Of a stretch of DNA of 21,900 nt, positions 14,372 through 21,780 are shown in pieces. The first letter of the stretch is position 1, and every line of letters starts with the position of its first letter. Source of the DNA: Mariprofundaceae bacterium (GTDB lineage: Bacteria; Pseudomonadota; Zetaproteobacteria; Mariprofundales; Mariprofundaceae); assembly GCA_027075825.1 (NCBI GenBank), contig JALSZZ010000361.1:1-21900 (forward strand). Direction: 5' to 3'. The position numbers and the translations under genes were made by a program. Under the pieces are notes generated by a model. The model did no database searches, was not told the origin of the DNA, and saw only the letters and a program-made list of their open reading frames with translations.

Positions 14372-17338
14372 TTATTTGCGCGACTTGCTCGCATGACTTT
14401 CTTCAAAATCAGGTTCAGCAGCCAGCGGCAGCTCTTTCGCCTTCATTTTCGTATGTTGAGGCTGAGGATAAAGTTCAACGACATGATCAGGAGGCTCAGG
14501 CGCATCAATGATGAACGTCTCAACAAAGCCCATGATTTTTTCCAGGGCGCGCTGGGCCAGCGTTTTTCGCTGTAGCAACTGTGGCTTGTTCAGCATGGCT
14601 TTCACCACATCATCCCGTAGCGGCGTGATTTCCGTGAACAGATACCGGTTGATCATCTTCTCAACCTTCCCGGCATCCAGGGCTTCATTTTCGCATATCG
14701 CTGCAAGGGCGACTCGTCGCTCTTCCATCCAGTATTCGCTAAATGCTTTTGCTACCGTATCAGCGCCTTCCAGTTTCGGAAGGTTTTCTTCGATGAATTT
14801 CTCAATAAGCTGGCGTTTGCTGCGTAAGCGGACTTCACCAGCAACCAGATCGAGAATGGCTTTGCGCTGTTTGCCTGCGGCATCTCCATCCTGTTCTTTC
14901 AGGCGGGCAAGCAACTGTATGATATAAGCCACATTGATTTCATCCCGATGAATCAGCTCCAGCTCAAAGTCCACATCCTCCAGAATGGAAACCTTCTCTT
15001 TCTGCCGGTTGCTTCTCACCTTGTCATACAAATCAAGATACTTGCTCCGATAATCGTTAAAAATCTGTTCATTCATCATCAGCTTATCGAAGCTGAACTC
15101 AGCAAAAGAGGACAGCACATTGCGGATGCGAATGAGTTCACGAAAAGCTTTCACAAAAGCAAGCTCATCATCTTCCGTCGCCAGTTCATCTACTGCATCA
15201 ACAGTCGGCGCAACACGCAGTAATGCAGCAAAGGCTTTGTTGAACTGCCTCACACAGGCTTCAAACGGCTGCATGATAATGTTTTCTCTGGCATCCTTGC
15301 TGGAGAACAGCGCGATGGCATCATCCGTCGCTTGTTTCAAGTTGCGAAAGCAGACGATATTGCCCTGTGACTTTTTTTCGTTGAGAATGCGATTGGTGCG
15401 GGAATACGCCTGCAACAAGCCATGATATTTCAGGTTTTTGTCCACATACAATGTGTTCAGTGGTTTGGAGTCAAAACCCGTAAGGAACATGTTCACCACC
15501 AGCAGAATATCTATCTGCCGCTCCCGCACCCTTTTGCCAATATCGTTATAATAGTTGTAGAACGACTGGCTGTCTCTGGTCGAAAAGCTGGTACCGAACA
15601 TCTGATTATAGTCCGCAATACAGGATTCCAGCTTGTCCCGGCTGTGCTGATTCAGCGTTTTTCCCTCGCTCAGGTCATCGAGCGGATCAACCTCGGTCAT
15701 GCCCTCCGCATCCTTGTCGTCTTCATTGGCCGTGTAGCTGAATATGGTTGCCACTCTGAGTTGATGCTTGCCAGCCTCCCTGCTGGCTTTGAACAGGTCA
15801 TAATACTTAGTCAGCACATCCACGCTGCTGACGCAGAACATGGCCGTAAAATCGCGGCTGTGGGTTTTACGGTCATGATTGGCAATGATGTAGTCGGTGA
15901 TTTTCTCCAGTCGTTGGGGTGACTCCATCAGCTCTTTGGTATCCACGCCTTCCACTTCGATGTCGATATGATTGGAGTCATCTTCCTTCTGCCTGTAGCG
16001 TCCCACATATTCGATGGAGAACTTCAGCACATTCTCATCACGAATGGCATCGGTAATCACATATTTGTGCAACTGATCGCCAAATAAGTCTTTGGTCGTT
16101 CGCTGTCCATGCTGATTGCGGCTCACATTATCCGCAAAAATGGGCGTGCCCGTGAAACCAAACATCTGCGGTCTGTTGAAGAAGGCATTGATACGTTTAT
16201 GCGTATCGCCGAACTGGCTGCGGTGGCACTCATCGAAGATGAATACGATGCGTTTATCCTTCAGCGGTGCCATCGCCTGTGCATAGCGGCTTTTGCTGAT
16301 GGCCGTATTCAGCTTTTGCAGGGTGGTGACAATCAGCTTGTTGTCGCCGCTTAACTGCTGAACCAGCGCCCGGGTGTTGCTGGTGCCATCCACGCAGCCT
16401 TTGGAGAAGGCATTGAACTCCTTGTTGGTCTGATAATCGAGGTCTTTACGGTCAACCACGAACATCACCTTATGCACTTTCGGCAAGTCCATCAGTACCT
16501 GGGCGGCCTTGAATGAGGTCAGCGTTTTGCCTGAGCCGGTGGTGTGCCAGATATAACCATTGTTGCGGCTGTGTTTCACCTTCTCAACAATCGCTTCCAC
16601 CGCATAATATTGATACGGACGCAGCACCATCAGGATTTTATCCGTTTCATTCAGCACGATATATTTGCTGATCATCCTGGAGACGTGACACTTCTCCAGA
16701 AAGGCTTTGGCAAAGGTATCCAGCCGCCTGACGGGGCGATTTTCCTCATCCGTCCAATAGAATGTCTGCCTGAACGATTGTCTGCGGTTGTTGGCGTAAT
16801 ACTTGGTGTTCACGCCATTGCTGATCACAAAAAGCTGCACATACTGAAATAACCCATGGCTGGCTCCGAATGAATGCCGCTGATAGCGATTGATTTGATT
16901 GAATGCCTCTTTGAGTTCCAGCCCCCGGCGTTTGAGTTCGATTTGCACCAGCGGCAGGCCATTGACCAGCAGGGTCACATCATAGCGGTTTTTGTAGCTT
17001 CCCCCGATGGTAAGCTGGTGGGTGACCTGATATTCGTTCCGGCACCATTCATCCGTTTTCATGAAATTGAGATAAAAGCTATCGCCATTATCACGAGTGA
17101 GGCACATCTTGTCCCTGAGAATCTTCGCCCGCTCAAACACATTGCCCCGATCCAGGTGGTTCAGAATCTGCCTGAACTCGGCATCGGAAAATATGGTGTT
17201 GTTATGCTTCTCAAGCTGAGCCTTCAGATTGCGCGTAAGCGCGGCTTCATCAGGAACGGCGACAAAGCTCCAGCCCAATGTGCCAAGCTGCGCCATCAGC
17301 GCTTCTTCGAGGGCTTGTTCAGATTGCGGGTGGCTCAT
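14372..17338 (-). CDS. hsdR: Type I restriction enzyme, restriction/motor subunit HsdR (EcoR124I-type)
   Basis: From the ATG at 17338 (preceded by AGGGG) the protein has 988 residues. An in-frame ATG seven codons earlier has a poorer ribosome site. The N-terminal nuclease has RYDVTLLVNGLPLVQIELKRRG with D120, E134 and K136 of the PD-(D/E)XK site. The helicase motor has Walker A HTTGSGKT (268-272 GSGKT), VFIFDECHRSQFG (DECH 369-372), GFTGTPIF, and the motif V-VI region MFLTGFDSKPLNTLYVDKNL and YSRTNRI. The wording matches type IC enzymes such as EcoR124I. It pulls unmodified DNA past the HsdMS complex and cuts it. The start overlaps the 3' end of the Doc gene by 20 bp, so hsdR translation is probably coupled to the cargo. 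It is the last gene of the operon and looks intact. Confidence 0.95.
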   Translation of the reverse strand: MSHPQSEQALEEALMAQLGTLGWSFVAVPDEAALTRNLKAQLEKHNNTIFSDAEFRQILNHLDRGNVFERAKILRDKMCLTRDNGDSFYLNFMKTDEWCRNEYQVTHQLTIGGSYKNRYDVTLLVNGLPLVQIELKRRGLELKEAFNQINRYQRHSFGASHGLFQYVQLFVISNGVNTKYYANNRRQSFRQTFYWTDEENRPVRRLDTFAKAFLEKCHVSRMISKYIVLNETDKILMVLRPYQYYAVEAIVEKVKHSRNNGYIWHTTGSGKTLTSFKAAQVLMDLPKVHKVMFVVDRKDLDYQTNKEFNAFSKGCVDGTSNTRALVQQLSGDNKLIVTTLQKLNTAISKSRYAQAMAPLKDKRIVFIFDECHRSQFGDTHKRINAFFNRPQMFGFTGTPIFADNVSRNQHGQRTTKDLFGDQLHKYVITDAIRDENVLKFSIEYVGRYRQKEDDSNHIDIEVEGVDTKELMESPQRLEKITDYIIANHDRKTHSRDFTAMFCVSSVDVLTKYYDLFKASREAGKHQLRVATIFSYTANEDDKDAEGMTEVDPLDDLSEGKTLNQHSRDKLESCIADYNQMFGTSFSTRDSQSFYNYYNDIGKRVRERQIDILLVVNMFLTGFDSKPLNTLYVDKNLKYHGLLQAYSRTNRILNEKKSQGNIVCFRNLKQATDDAIALFSSKDARENIIMQPFEACVRQFNKAFAALLRVAPTVDAVDELATEDDELAFVKAFRELIRIRNVLSSFAEFSFDKLMMNEQIFNDYRSKYLDLYDKVRSNRQKEKVSILEDVDFELELIHRDEINVAYIIQLLARLKEQDGDAAGKQRKAILDLVAGEVRLRSKRQLIEKFIEENLPKLEGADTVAKAFSEYWMEERRVALAAICENEALDAGKVEKMINRYLFTEITPLRDDVVKAMLNKPQLLQRKTLAQRALEKIMGFVETFIIDAPEPPDHVVELYPQPQHTKMKAKELPLAAEPDFEESHASKSRK

Positions 17339-17780
17339 ACACCACCCCTGAGATAGCATCCAGTATCTTCAATTTGAGAGGCTCTGAGTTAATTTCTCCT
17401 GCCAGAAATGCCTCCATAATTTCCCCCAGCAGCGTCTTGCTGATATTTCCCGCTGCAACGTGATAACTAATATTTTCCATTTCCCTCAAAAAGCTGGCAA
17501 CACAATATAAATAGCCATTAAGCAGCAGCATTTGTGCACAAAGGGTAATTGCAATACGCTTATTTCCATCCTGGAAGCTGTGAAATTTACAAACACAAAA
17601 GAAAAGGTGCGTCAGCTTTTCGGCAAACGTCGGATAGTAAAGGTCATTCTGAATATGATCCAACACACTTTCCAGCTTGCCAAGCTCCAGCACACCAAGC
17701 GTTCCCCCACCGCTGATTTCCACTGTTTTTCCGTGAATATCAATCACCTGATCTACCGTCAGATAAACAAGAGATGTCAC
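17319..17780 (-). CDS. Doc-type (Fic fold) toxin
   Basis: A 153-residue cytosolic protein of the death-on-curing family. The active-site motif is H67-S-F-Q-D-G-N-K-R75, complete with the catalytic His and nucleotide-binding residues. The N-terminal block IDIHGKTVEISGG and GVLELGKLESVL are typical. P1 Doc phosphorylates EF-Tu, while other Fic proteins AMPylate; the reaction here is not known. It starts with GTG immediately after the stop of the preceding DNA-binding protein gene and overlaps hsdR. No Phd-type antitoxin is next to it, so the upstream 342-residue protein is the candidate partner or regulator. Confidence 0.85.
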   Translation of the reverse strand: MTSLVYLTVDQVIDIHGKTVEISGGGTLGVLELGKLESVLDHIQNDLYYPTFAEKLTHLFFCVCKFHSFQDGNKRIAITLCAQMLLLNGYLYCVASFLREMENISYHVAAGNISKTLLGEIMEAFLAGEINSEPLKLKILDAISGVVYEPPAI

Positions 17781-18809
17781 TTAGTCGCGATCCTTCAGGC
17801 GCTTCATCACATCCTTTGCATCTTCCAGACGTTCAGCTAACTCCTTGCTTTTTTCTCCCAGAAAGCGTTCAAAATCTTCCTGCTGTAACGGTGTGATATA
17901 TCCACTAAGTTGTTGATGCAAGGCATCACGAAATGCCAGATCACGACTCGCCATTTTATTTCTGGCTTTTTCCATCAGGGGCTTCCAGTGAGGCAGATTT
18001 TCAAAGCGCTTAAATATTTCATCAACCTCCCATGCGCTTAACTTCGCTCCTTTCTCCTGTCGGGCTTGTTGTAGCATTTCTCCAATACCGCACTCATAGG
18101 AAGCAATCAAATCAAGGATTTCCGAATAAAAAGTATCTCGTACTTTATCCTTTTCGTGTAACCGCAAGACTTTCCGATATTCTCTGGCTTTTTCCTTAAA
18201 AATACTAACATATATTCTGTCGGTATAAAGAGGATACTTGAATTGCCCCATATCAACGCAATCACGCAAAGCATCCGTAAACTGCTTTCTGTAATTCTCC
18301 TCAGCAAACCATGAATGAATAAAGTCTTCATCACGCTGATTGATGTACCTGGTGCCACCACCCGTGCGGCTGTTGATGGTGTCAATGACAATATCAAGAA
18401 TTGCCTGCCGTAAAAGACGCGCACGTTCGCTTTCCACCATCAACATTGCCAAATTCAGAAAAGCTCTGAAATCAAAAACACCTAACACTGTCGTTTTGGT
18501 AACGAAATCTGTTTCGTTACCACCCGCATCAGAAATTACTTTCTTCAGGTTTTTCAGTCGCTTACCTCGTAACAACTCGTAACCGTTTTGACGCAATTCA
18601 TCGCTGTATTTCTCCAGATAATTATCCACAGTGCGGGGAGTCACTTCAAAAAAGGCGGCAACCTGCTCTTTCAGCATCACACTTTTTCCCTCAAAATGAA
18701 TACTCTGAATATGCGTCGCTTTTTCAATTTCCCGCAAGGCAAACGGATTATTGAGGATGTTTTGACGATGCAGACCTGAATTGGTCAAGTCCTGTTTTTC
18801 TTCACGCAT
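17781..18809 (-). CDS. Antirepressor/RhuM-like DNA-binding protein paired with Doc
   Basis: A 342-residue soluble protein. Residues about 42-85 (SVMLKEQVAAFFEVTPRTVDNYLEKYSDEL by pattern: helix-turn-helix, then NGYELLRGKRLK) look like a DNA-binding domain. Residues about 108-145 (VFDFRAFLNLAMLMVESERA, then LLRQAILDIVIDTIN) resemble the phage antirepressor and RhuM style. The rest is helical and charged, with a Lys/Glu-rich C-terminus. AGGAGAGG precedes the ATG at 18809. Its stop directly abuts the Doc start, so the two are made together. Such proteins are seen in type I restriction loci; here it may be the antitoxin or a regulator. This role is inference. Confidence 0.6.
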   Translation of the reverse strand: MREEKQDLTNSGLHRQNILNNPFALREIEKATHIQSIHFEGKSVMLKEQVAAFFEVTPRTVDNYLEKYSDELRQNGYELLRGKRLKNLKKVISDAGGNETDFVTKTTVLGVFDFRAFLNLAMLMVESERARLLRQAILDIVIDTINSRTGGGTRYINQRDEDFIHSWFAEENYRKQFTDALRDCVDMGQFKYPLYTDRIYVSIFKEKAREYRKVLRLHEKDKVRDTFYSEILDLIASYECGIGEMLQQARQEKGAKLSAWEVDEIFKRFENLPHWKPLMEKARNKMASRDLAFRDALHQQLSGYITPLQQEDFERFLGEKSKELAERLEDAKDVMKRLKDRD

Positions 18810-18864
18810 TCACCTCTCCTGAATATGGAACAGCCAATCGCAAGCTGCTCCTCAAATGATTTCG

Positions 18865-19626
18865 CTATGCCGCCAATCGCTGAAGAACCTGCAAGCCAGA
18901 GGAACGGAAATCACTCAAAGATGTAAACTGTTTATCAGCATTTCTGGTCAAATATGTGGATGCCTTTTTGGGTAGCCTCTCCATATCTTCATACACAATA
19001 ACCCCCACAAAGGGTATCTGAGCCTTCTGAAACTCCAGCAAGCCAATAGCGGCTGTTTTTGCCTTATCCTGACTGCCGACACCATACAGGAAGAATGGCT
19101 TCCTTTCAGCCTCAAGCACATAGTCCACTTCAAGAACAGGGTAGTTTTCAAGGGGCACAACATCCTTCCTTGGCTTAAATTGCTCCAGGGATTCAAATAC
19201 AAAGCATTCCAGCTCTTCGTAAAACAGCGATTTAATGGTATCCTTCTGCCAAAGGCGCATATTGCACACTTTCTGAACCAGACCAACAAACTGCATAACA
19301 CTTTGAAAAACCATGTCTGGGGGGCTATCCAGATAAAACTCGCCTTCATCCGCCATCACACCATTCTGAGTCAATAACGCCTCAAGAATTCGCTCTTTTG
19401 CCGAGGTATTAATTTCAAATACATATGACAGACGCATCAGCGTAAGCCCCATATCCCTGATGCGAATCCATCCATTTTTCTCCGGGCTTGAGCAGACAAA
19501 AACATCAATCATATCTCCATCTTCATGAAACACCGGAAATACTAACTGCCAAATTCCTTCACGCCGTTGATAAAAATCAACCTGCCCCTCAAATCCCCTC
19601 TTCACCATTTCGATAACCGAACTCAT
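18865..19626 (-). CDS. DUF1828/DUF1829-like protein of unknown function
   Basis: A 253-residue soluble protein. The N-terminal half (FPVFHEDGDMIDVFVCSS, then WIRIRDMGLTLMRLS, ERILEALLTQNGV and EGEFYLDSP) follows the DUF1828 pattern. The C-terminal half (VLEVDYVLEAERKPFFLYGV, then LLEFQKAQIPFVGVIVYED) resembles DUF1829. No enzymatic motif is evident. The assignment comes from recalled patterns and needs a profile search. It overlaps the upstream gene by 4 bp (ATGA), so the two probably work as a pair. The role is unknown, but the place inside a restriction operon suggests defence or a toxin-antitoxin-like unit. Confidence 0.6.
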   Translation of the reverse strand: MSSVIEMVKRGFEGQVDFYQRREGIWQLVFPVFHEDGDMIDVFVCSSPEKNGWIRIRDMGLTLMRLSYVFEINTSAKERILEALLTQNGVMADEGEFYLDSPPDMVFQSVMQFVGLVQKVCNMRLWQKDTIKSLFYEELECFVFESLEQFKPRKDVVPLENYPVLEVDYVLEAERKPFFLYGVGSQDKAKTAAIGLLEFQKAQIPFVGVIVYEDMERLPKKASTYLTRNADKQFTSLSDFRSSGLQVLQRLAA

Positions 19627-20129
19627 TCCTGCCCCCCGACCGTTGTGGTGAATGCTAACGATATTTGTTTCAATTCAGGAAGGCATGCCAGCCAGTTTTC
19701 AAGGTTTATTTCCTTGAAAAACTTTGCCAGGGCTCCATCAAACGTTGTGTAACGTGTCGTCTTTTCTATGTCTTTTGGCTCACGAACACCTTGTTCTAAA
19801 AGCTCTTCCGTTATCCGGTGAATATGAAATGACGAATAATGCCTGTCATTACTCCAGTCCACATCACCATGATTGCCATTAAACCGAATCAACATGATAT
19901 TGCCCTTTTCTTTATCGCCAGACTTGTATATCAGGCCAATGGAAAAGTTCTCTATCAACTCAGTGCTTTGTCTGATAAACACCTTAAAGACATATCCCTT
20001 TTCAATAGCGCTCAATTCAAGGTTCTTTCGACGACTTCTGTTTTCTGTGTTAAAGCCCGTGGCTGGTTCTGATTTCTCTACGCGCTTGGGGCAGGCGATC
20101 AGGCGTTGAATTTCATTTTGACGTAACAT
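19623..20129 (-). CDS. Unknown protein paired with the DUF1828-like gene
   Basis: From the ATG at 20129 it has 168 residues. An ATG two codons earlier touches the GAGGG ribosome site and is less likely. It is soluble and has a mixed alpha/beta appearance: basic N-terminus (ACPKRVEK, RSRRKNLEL), strands FKVFIRQS and IGLIYKSG, then LIRFNGNHGDVDW, HIHRITEELLEQG, and a C-terminal helix FFKEINLENWLACLPEL. The layout recalls the DUF6978 group, which I remember only loosely. It starts 13 nt after an hsdS-tail scar that carries the ribosome site, and ends overlapping the next gene (ATGA). Confidence 0.6.
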   Translation of the reverse strand: MLRQNEIQRLIACPKRVEKSEPATGFNTENRSRRKNLELSAIEKGYVFKVFIRQSTELIENFSIGLIYKSGDKEKGNIMLIRFNGNHGDVDWSNDRHYSSFHIHRITEELLEQGVREPKDIEKTTRYTTFDGALAKFFKEINLENWLACLPELKQISLAFTTTVGGQE

Positions 20130-20141
20130 GGACATCCCTCA

Positions 20142-20171
20142 TCACACAAACATCTGCTGGAGCAGACCTTT
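20142..20171 (-). repeat. hsdS 3'-end scar a
   Basis: Reading leftward it encodes KKGLLQQMFV-stop. A 28-bp stretch (20144-20171) is identical to the true end of hsdS at 21783-21810. It is followed by an AGGGA ribosome site and then the next cargo gene. Immediately upstream the sequence is unrelated to hsdS. Confidence 0.85.
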
Positions 20172-20176
20172 TTTCT

Positions 20177-20202
20177 CGTTCCCATGCTCCTGCGTGGGAA
20201 CG
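20177..20202. repeat. REP-like palindrome
   Basis: CGTTCCCA and TGGGAACG form a perfect 8-bp stem around a 10-nt centre that can pair further (GC/GC). Palindromes of this wording are common dispersed repeats in proteobacteria. It ends 5 bp from hsdS scar a. Confidence 0.65.
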
Positions 20203-20362
20203 TATATCCGGATAAGTTGCAGTACGCACTTCCAGTGTGGATGGTTGAAGCGAGGAAAAATGTTCAGCCATTTTTTCCCACAGGGCGTTGGGAGAATGAT
20301 CTTCAGAGCATTCGGAAACGTTTGGTGGCTGCGCGCAAGCTTATCCACCCTACCAATGAACG
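20203..20362. other. Unexplained spacer between the REP palindrome and the 71-aa gene
   Basis: A rightward frame from inside the palindrome reads KLQYALPVWMVEARKNVQPF and onwards and looks protein-like, but it has no start signal and overlaps the 71-aa gene antisense. On the other strand GGTGGATAAGC resembles the arms of dispersed intergenic palindromes. The origin of this segment is not resolved. Confidence 0.3.
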
Positions 20363-20578
20363 CTATATGAGTCGTTCAAACTTGAAAGCATCAATTAACC
20401 TTTGTCCTGTTGAAGTTTCGTGATGTTCGCATGATATTCTTATCAAACCTTCTTGTTCCATACGTTTTGCTTCTTCATAAACAGCAGCAAAAGCATCCAT
20501 GGGGGTTTCACTCGCTGCAACGAAGCTGGAGTCCCCGACTGCACATTGATTGTATTTTTCGTTCATGAGAATTTTCAT
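20363..20578 (-). CDS. 71-aa protein of unknown function
   Basis: A small soluble protein with a strong start: AAGGAG lies 7 nt before the ATG at 20578. The centre is a predicted helix (MDAFAAVYEEAKRMEQEGLIRI, by pattern residues 27-48), followed by HHETSTGQRLIDAFKFERL. No membrane segment, signal or known motif is seen. It lies between hsdS scars b and a, with MITE B ending 38 bp upstream of the ATG, so its native promoter or upstream partner may have been replaced. Its size and place would suit an antitoxin or a small regulator, but nothing in the sequence proves it. Confidence 0.55.
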   Translation of the reverse strand: MKILMNEKYNQCAVGDSSFVAASETPMDAFAAVYEEAKRMEQEGLIRISCEHHETSTGQRLIDAFKFERLI

Positions 20579-20616
20579 AATGATTCTCCTTGTAATATCC
20601 GCCAGTCTGAAGGCAT

Positions 20617-20782
20617 CTAGTACCCCAACCCGGAAGTCCGTGACATCCTGAGCTGGTCGTGTTGCCGGTAGCCGCGTTGCAACATCTTGAAATAAACCCT
20701 GCTATTCCTGCGATGTTGCGCCTTGCTACCGACAATCTATCCTTACCACAAAATGTCACGGACTTCCGGGTTGGGGTACTAG
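20617..20782. mobile_element. MITE family B: 166-bp hairpin element
   Basis: Perfect 30-bp inverted repeats begin CTAGTACCCCAACCCGGAAG and end with the exact complement. Inside, a second imperfect inverted repeat (TGCCGGTAGCCGCGTTGCAA against TTGCGCCTTGCTACCGACAA) extends the stem, leaving a central loop of about 25 nt. The ends carry CTAG, so a TA target duplication is possible. No transposase is encoded, and it is unrelated to family A. Confidence 0.85.
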
Positions 20783-20786
20783 TGAT

Positions 20787-20819
20787 TTATACAAACATCT
20801 GCTGAAGCAATCCTTTCCT
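20787..20819 (-). repeat. hsdS 3'-end scar b (diverged)
   Basis: Leftward it encodes RKGLLQQMFV-stop, but with different codons from the true end (GGATTGCTTCAGCAG against GGTCTGCTCCAGCAG, and TAA instead of TAG). Upstream CAGGCCAAACATTC also resembles hsdS (CAAGCCAAAGTATTC) with a frame break. It lies 23 bp after the DUF5655 gene. The synonymous changes suggest that it came from another hsdS allele. Confidence 0.7.
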
Positions 20820-20842
20820 GAATGTTTGGCCTGATTCATTAT

Positions 20843-21772
20843 CTATCCACCAACTTTATTGTAAGCCATCTCAATGAACCGCTTTGTTTCTTCAAATTCA
20901 TCCTGATTCGATATGATGAACTCGGCATCGCCCGTTCCAAGATGTCCGATACCGCTCACATCGCGGTAATACGAAGGTGGATCGCTGACGTCTGAAGGCT
21001 TTAACTTCACCCATAGCTTGATATTTCTGTTCCTGGCTTCCATGCAGACAATATTCTGCGAAGCCTTGTAGGCGATATAAAATTTCTTCGGGATTTCCTC
21101 AATCGCGGAGTCCAGCCCCATCACATATTCACTAACGCTGTGCATCAATTCCTGAATAGCGTCCGGCTTACCCTTGAAATGCTCTTCAATGGTGTATGTT
21201 GCTGTTGTCCGAACTTGCGCCGCCTTTTTTCCAGCTTCAACCATGACAGGGTTCTTATCCAGCGAGTCCGATGCAGCAGCCTTTGTGCCTCTCAGCACCT
21301 CTTCCAAATAGAGTGAGTTGTTGGCATACAGGCGATAGCGCCACAGCTCAATATTGGCTCCCATCACCTGAACAGCATGCAGGTCATATTTTTTGTAGTT
21401 GGGAGCCAGACAAATAACCCGAACATCTGACCAGTCAACATGAACATCACTGCCCAACGCCTTTTGAACGGCAATCTCAAAATCGCCTTTATGGTCTTGT
21501 ATCCAGTGAAGATAAAACAGGCTTTGGTTGATGAGTTGGGAAGACTCCACCTTTTTATACTCAATAATGACTGGGTTATCTTCTTCAGAGAGAGCAAGCG
21601 AATCAATGCGGCCAGCATGCTGAGCACCCGTTGAGAACTCAGAAGCAACAAAGCGGCAATTAAACACTTCTGCCAAATTATTCTCGATAAGGTTTTGCAA
21701 CTCCTTCTCCAGCGCAAAATTCTTTTGCTCCACCGGAATGAGTTTGTCGTTCGATATTTCAAATATTGGCAT
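20843..21772 (-). CDS. Predicted PD-(D/E)XK-like nuclease with C-terminal DUF5655 domain
   Basis: A 309-residue soluble protein. The N-terminal part has helix LEKELQNLIENNL, then GRIDSLALSEEDNPVIIEYKK, with D57, E71 and K73 placed as in PD-(D/E)XK nucleases. Residues about 85-160 continue the fold (FLYLHWIQDHKGDFE pattern, VRVICLAPNYKKYD). The C-terminus (about 190-309: YTIEEHF, FYIAYKAS, NIKLWVKLKP, DVSGIGHLGTGD) matches DUF5655. Such proteins occur beside type I restriction genes; their function is not known. It starts 8 bp after the hsdS stop, with AGGGA as ribosome site, and is followed by hsdS scar b. Confidence 0.7.
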   Translation of the reverse strand: MPIFEISNDKLIPVEQKNFALEKELQNLIENNLAEVFNCRFVASEFSTGAQHAGRIDSLALSEEDNPVIIEYKKVESSQLINQSLFYLHWIQDHKGDFEIAVQKALGSDVHVDWSDVRVICLAPNYKKYDLHAVQVMGANIELWRYRLYANNSLYLEEVLRGTKAAASDSLDKNPVMVEAGKKAAQVRTTATYTIEEHFKGKPDAIQELMHSVSEYVMGLDSAIEEIPKKFYIAYKASQNIVCMEARNRNIKLWVKLKPSDVSDPPSYYRDVSGIGHLGTGDAEFIISNQDEFEETKRFIEMAYNKVGG

Positions 21773-21780
21773 GCTATTCC

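Noticed and set aside
16874..17356. Long rightward frames inside hsdR
   Set aside because: They are antisense shadows of a gene with all the expected motifs.
20184..20423. Rightward 79-codon frame reading LQYALPVWMVEARKNVQPF
   Set aside because: It starts inside a REP-like palindrome, lacks a ribosome site, and overlaps the better supported 71-aa gene; kept only as an open question.
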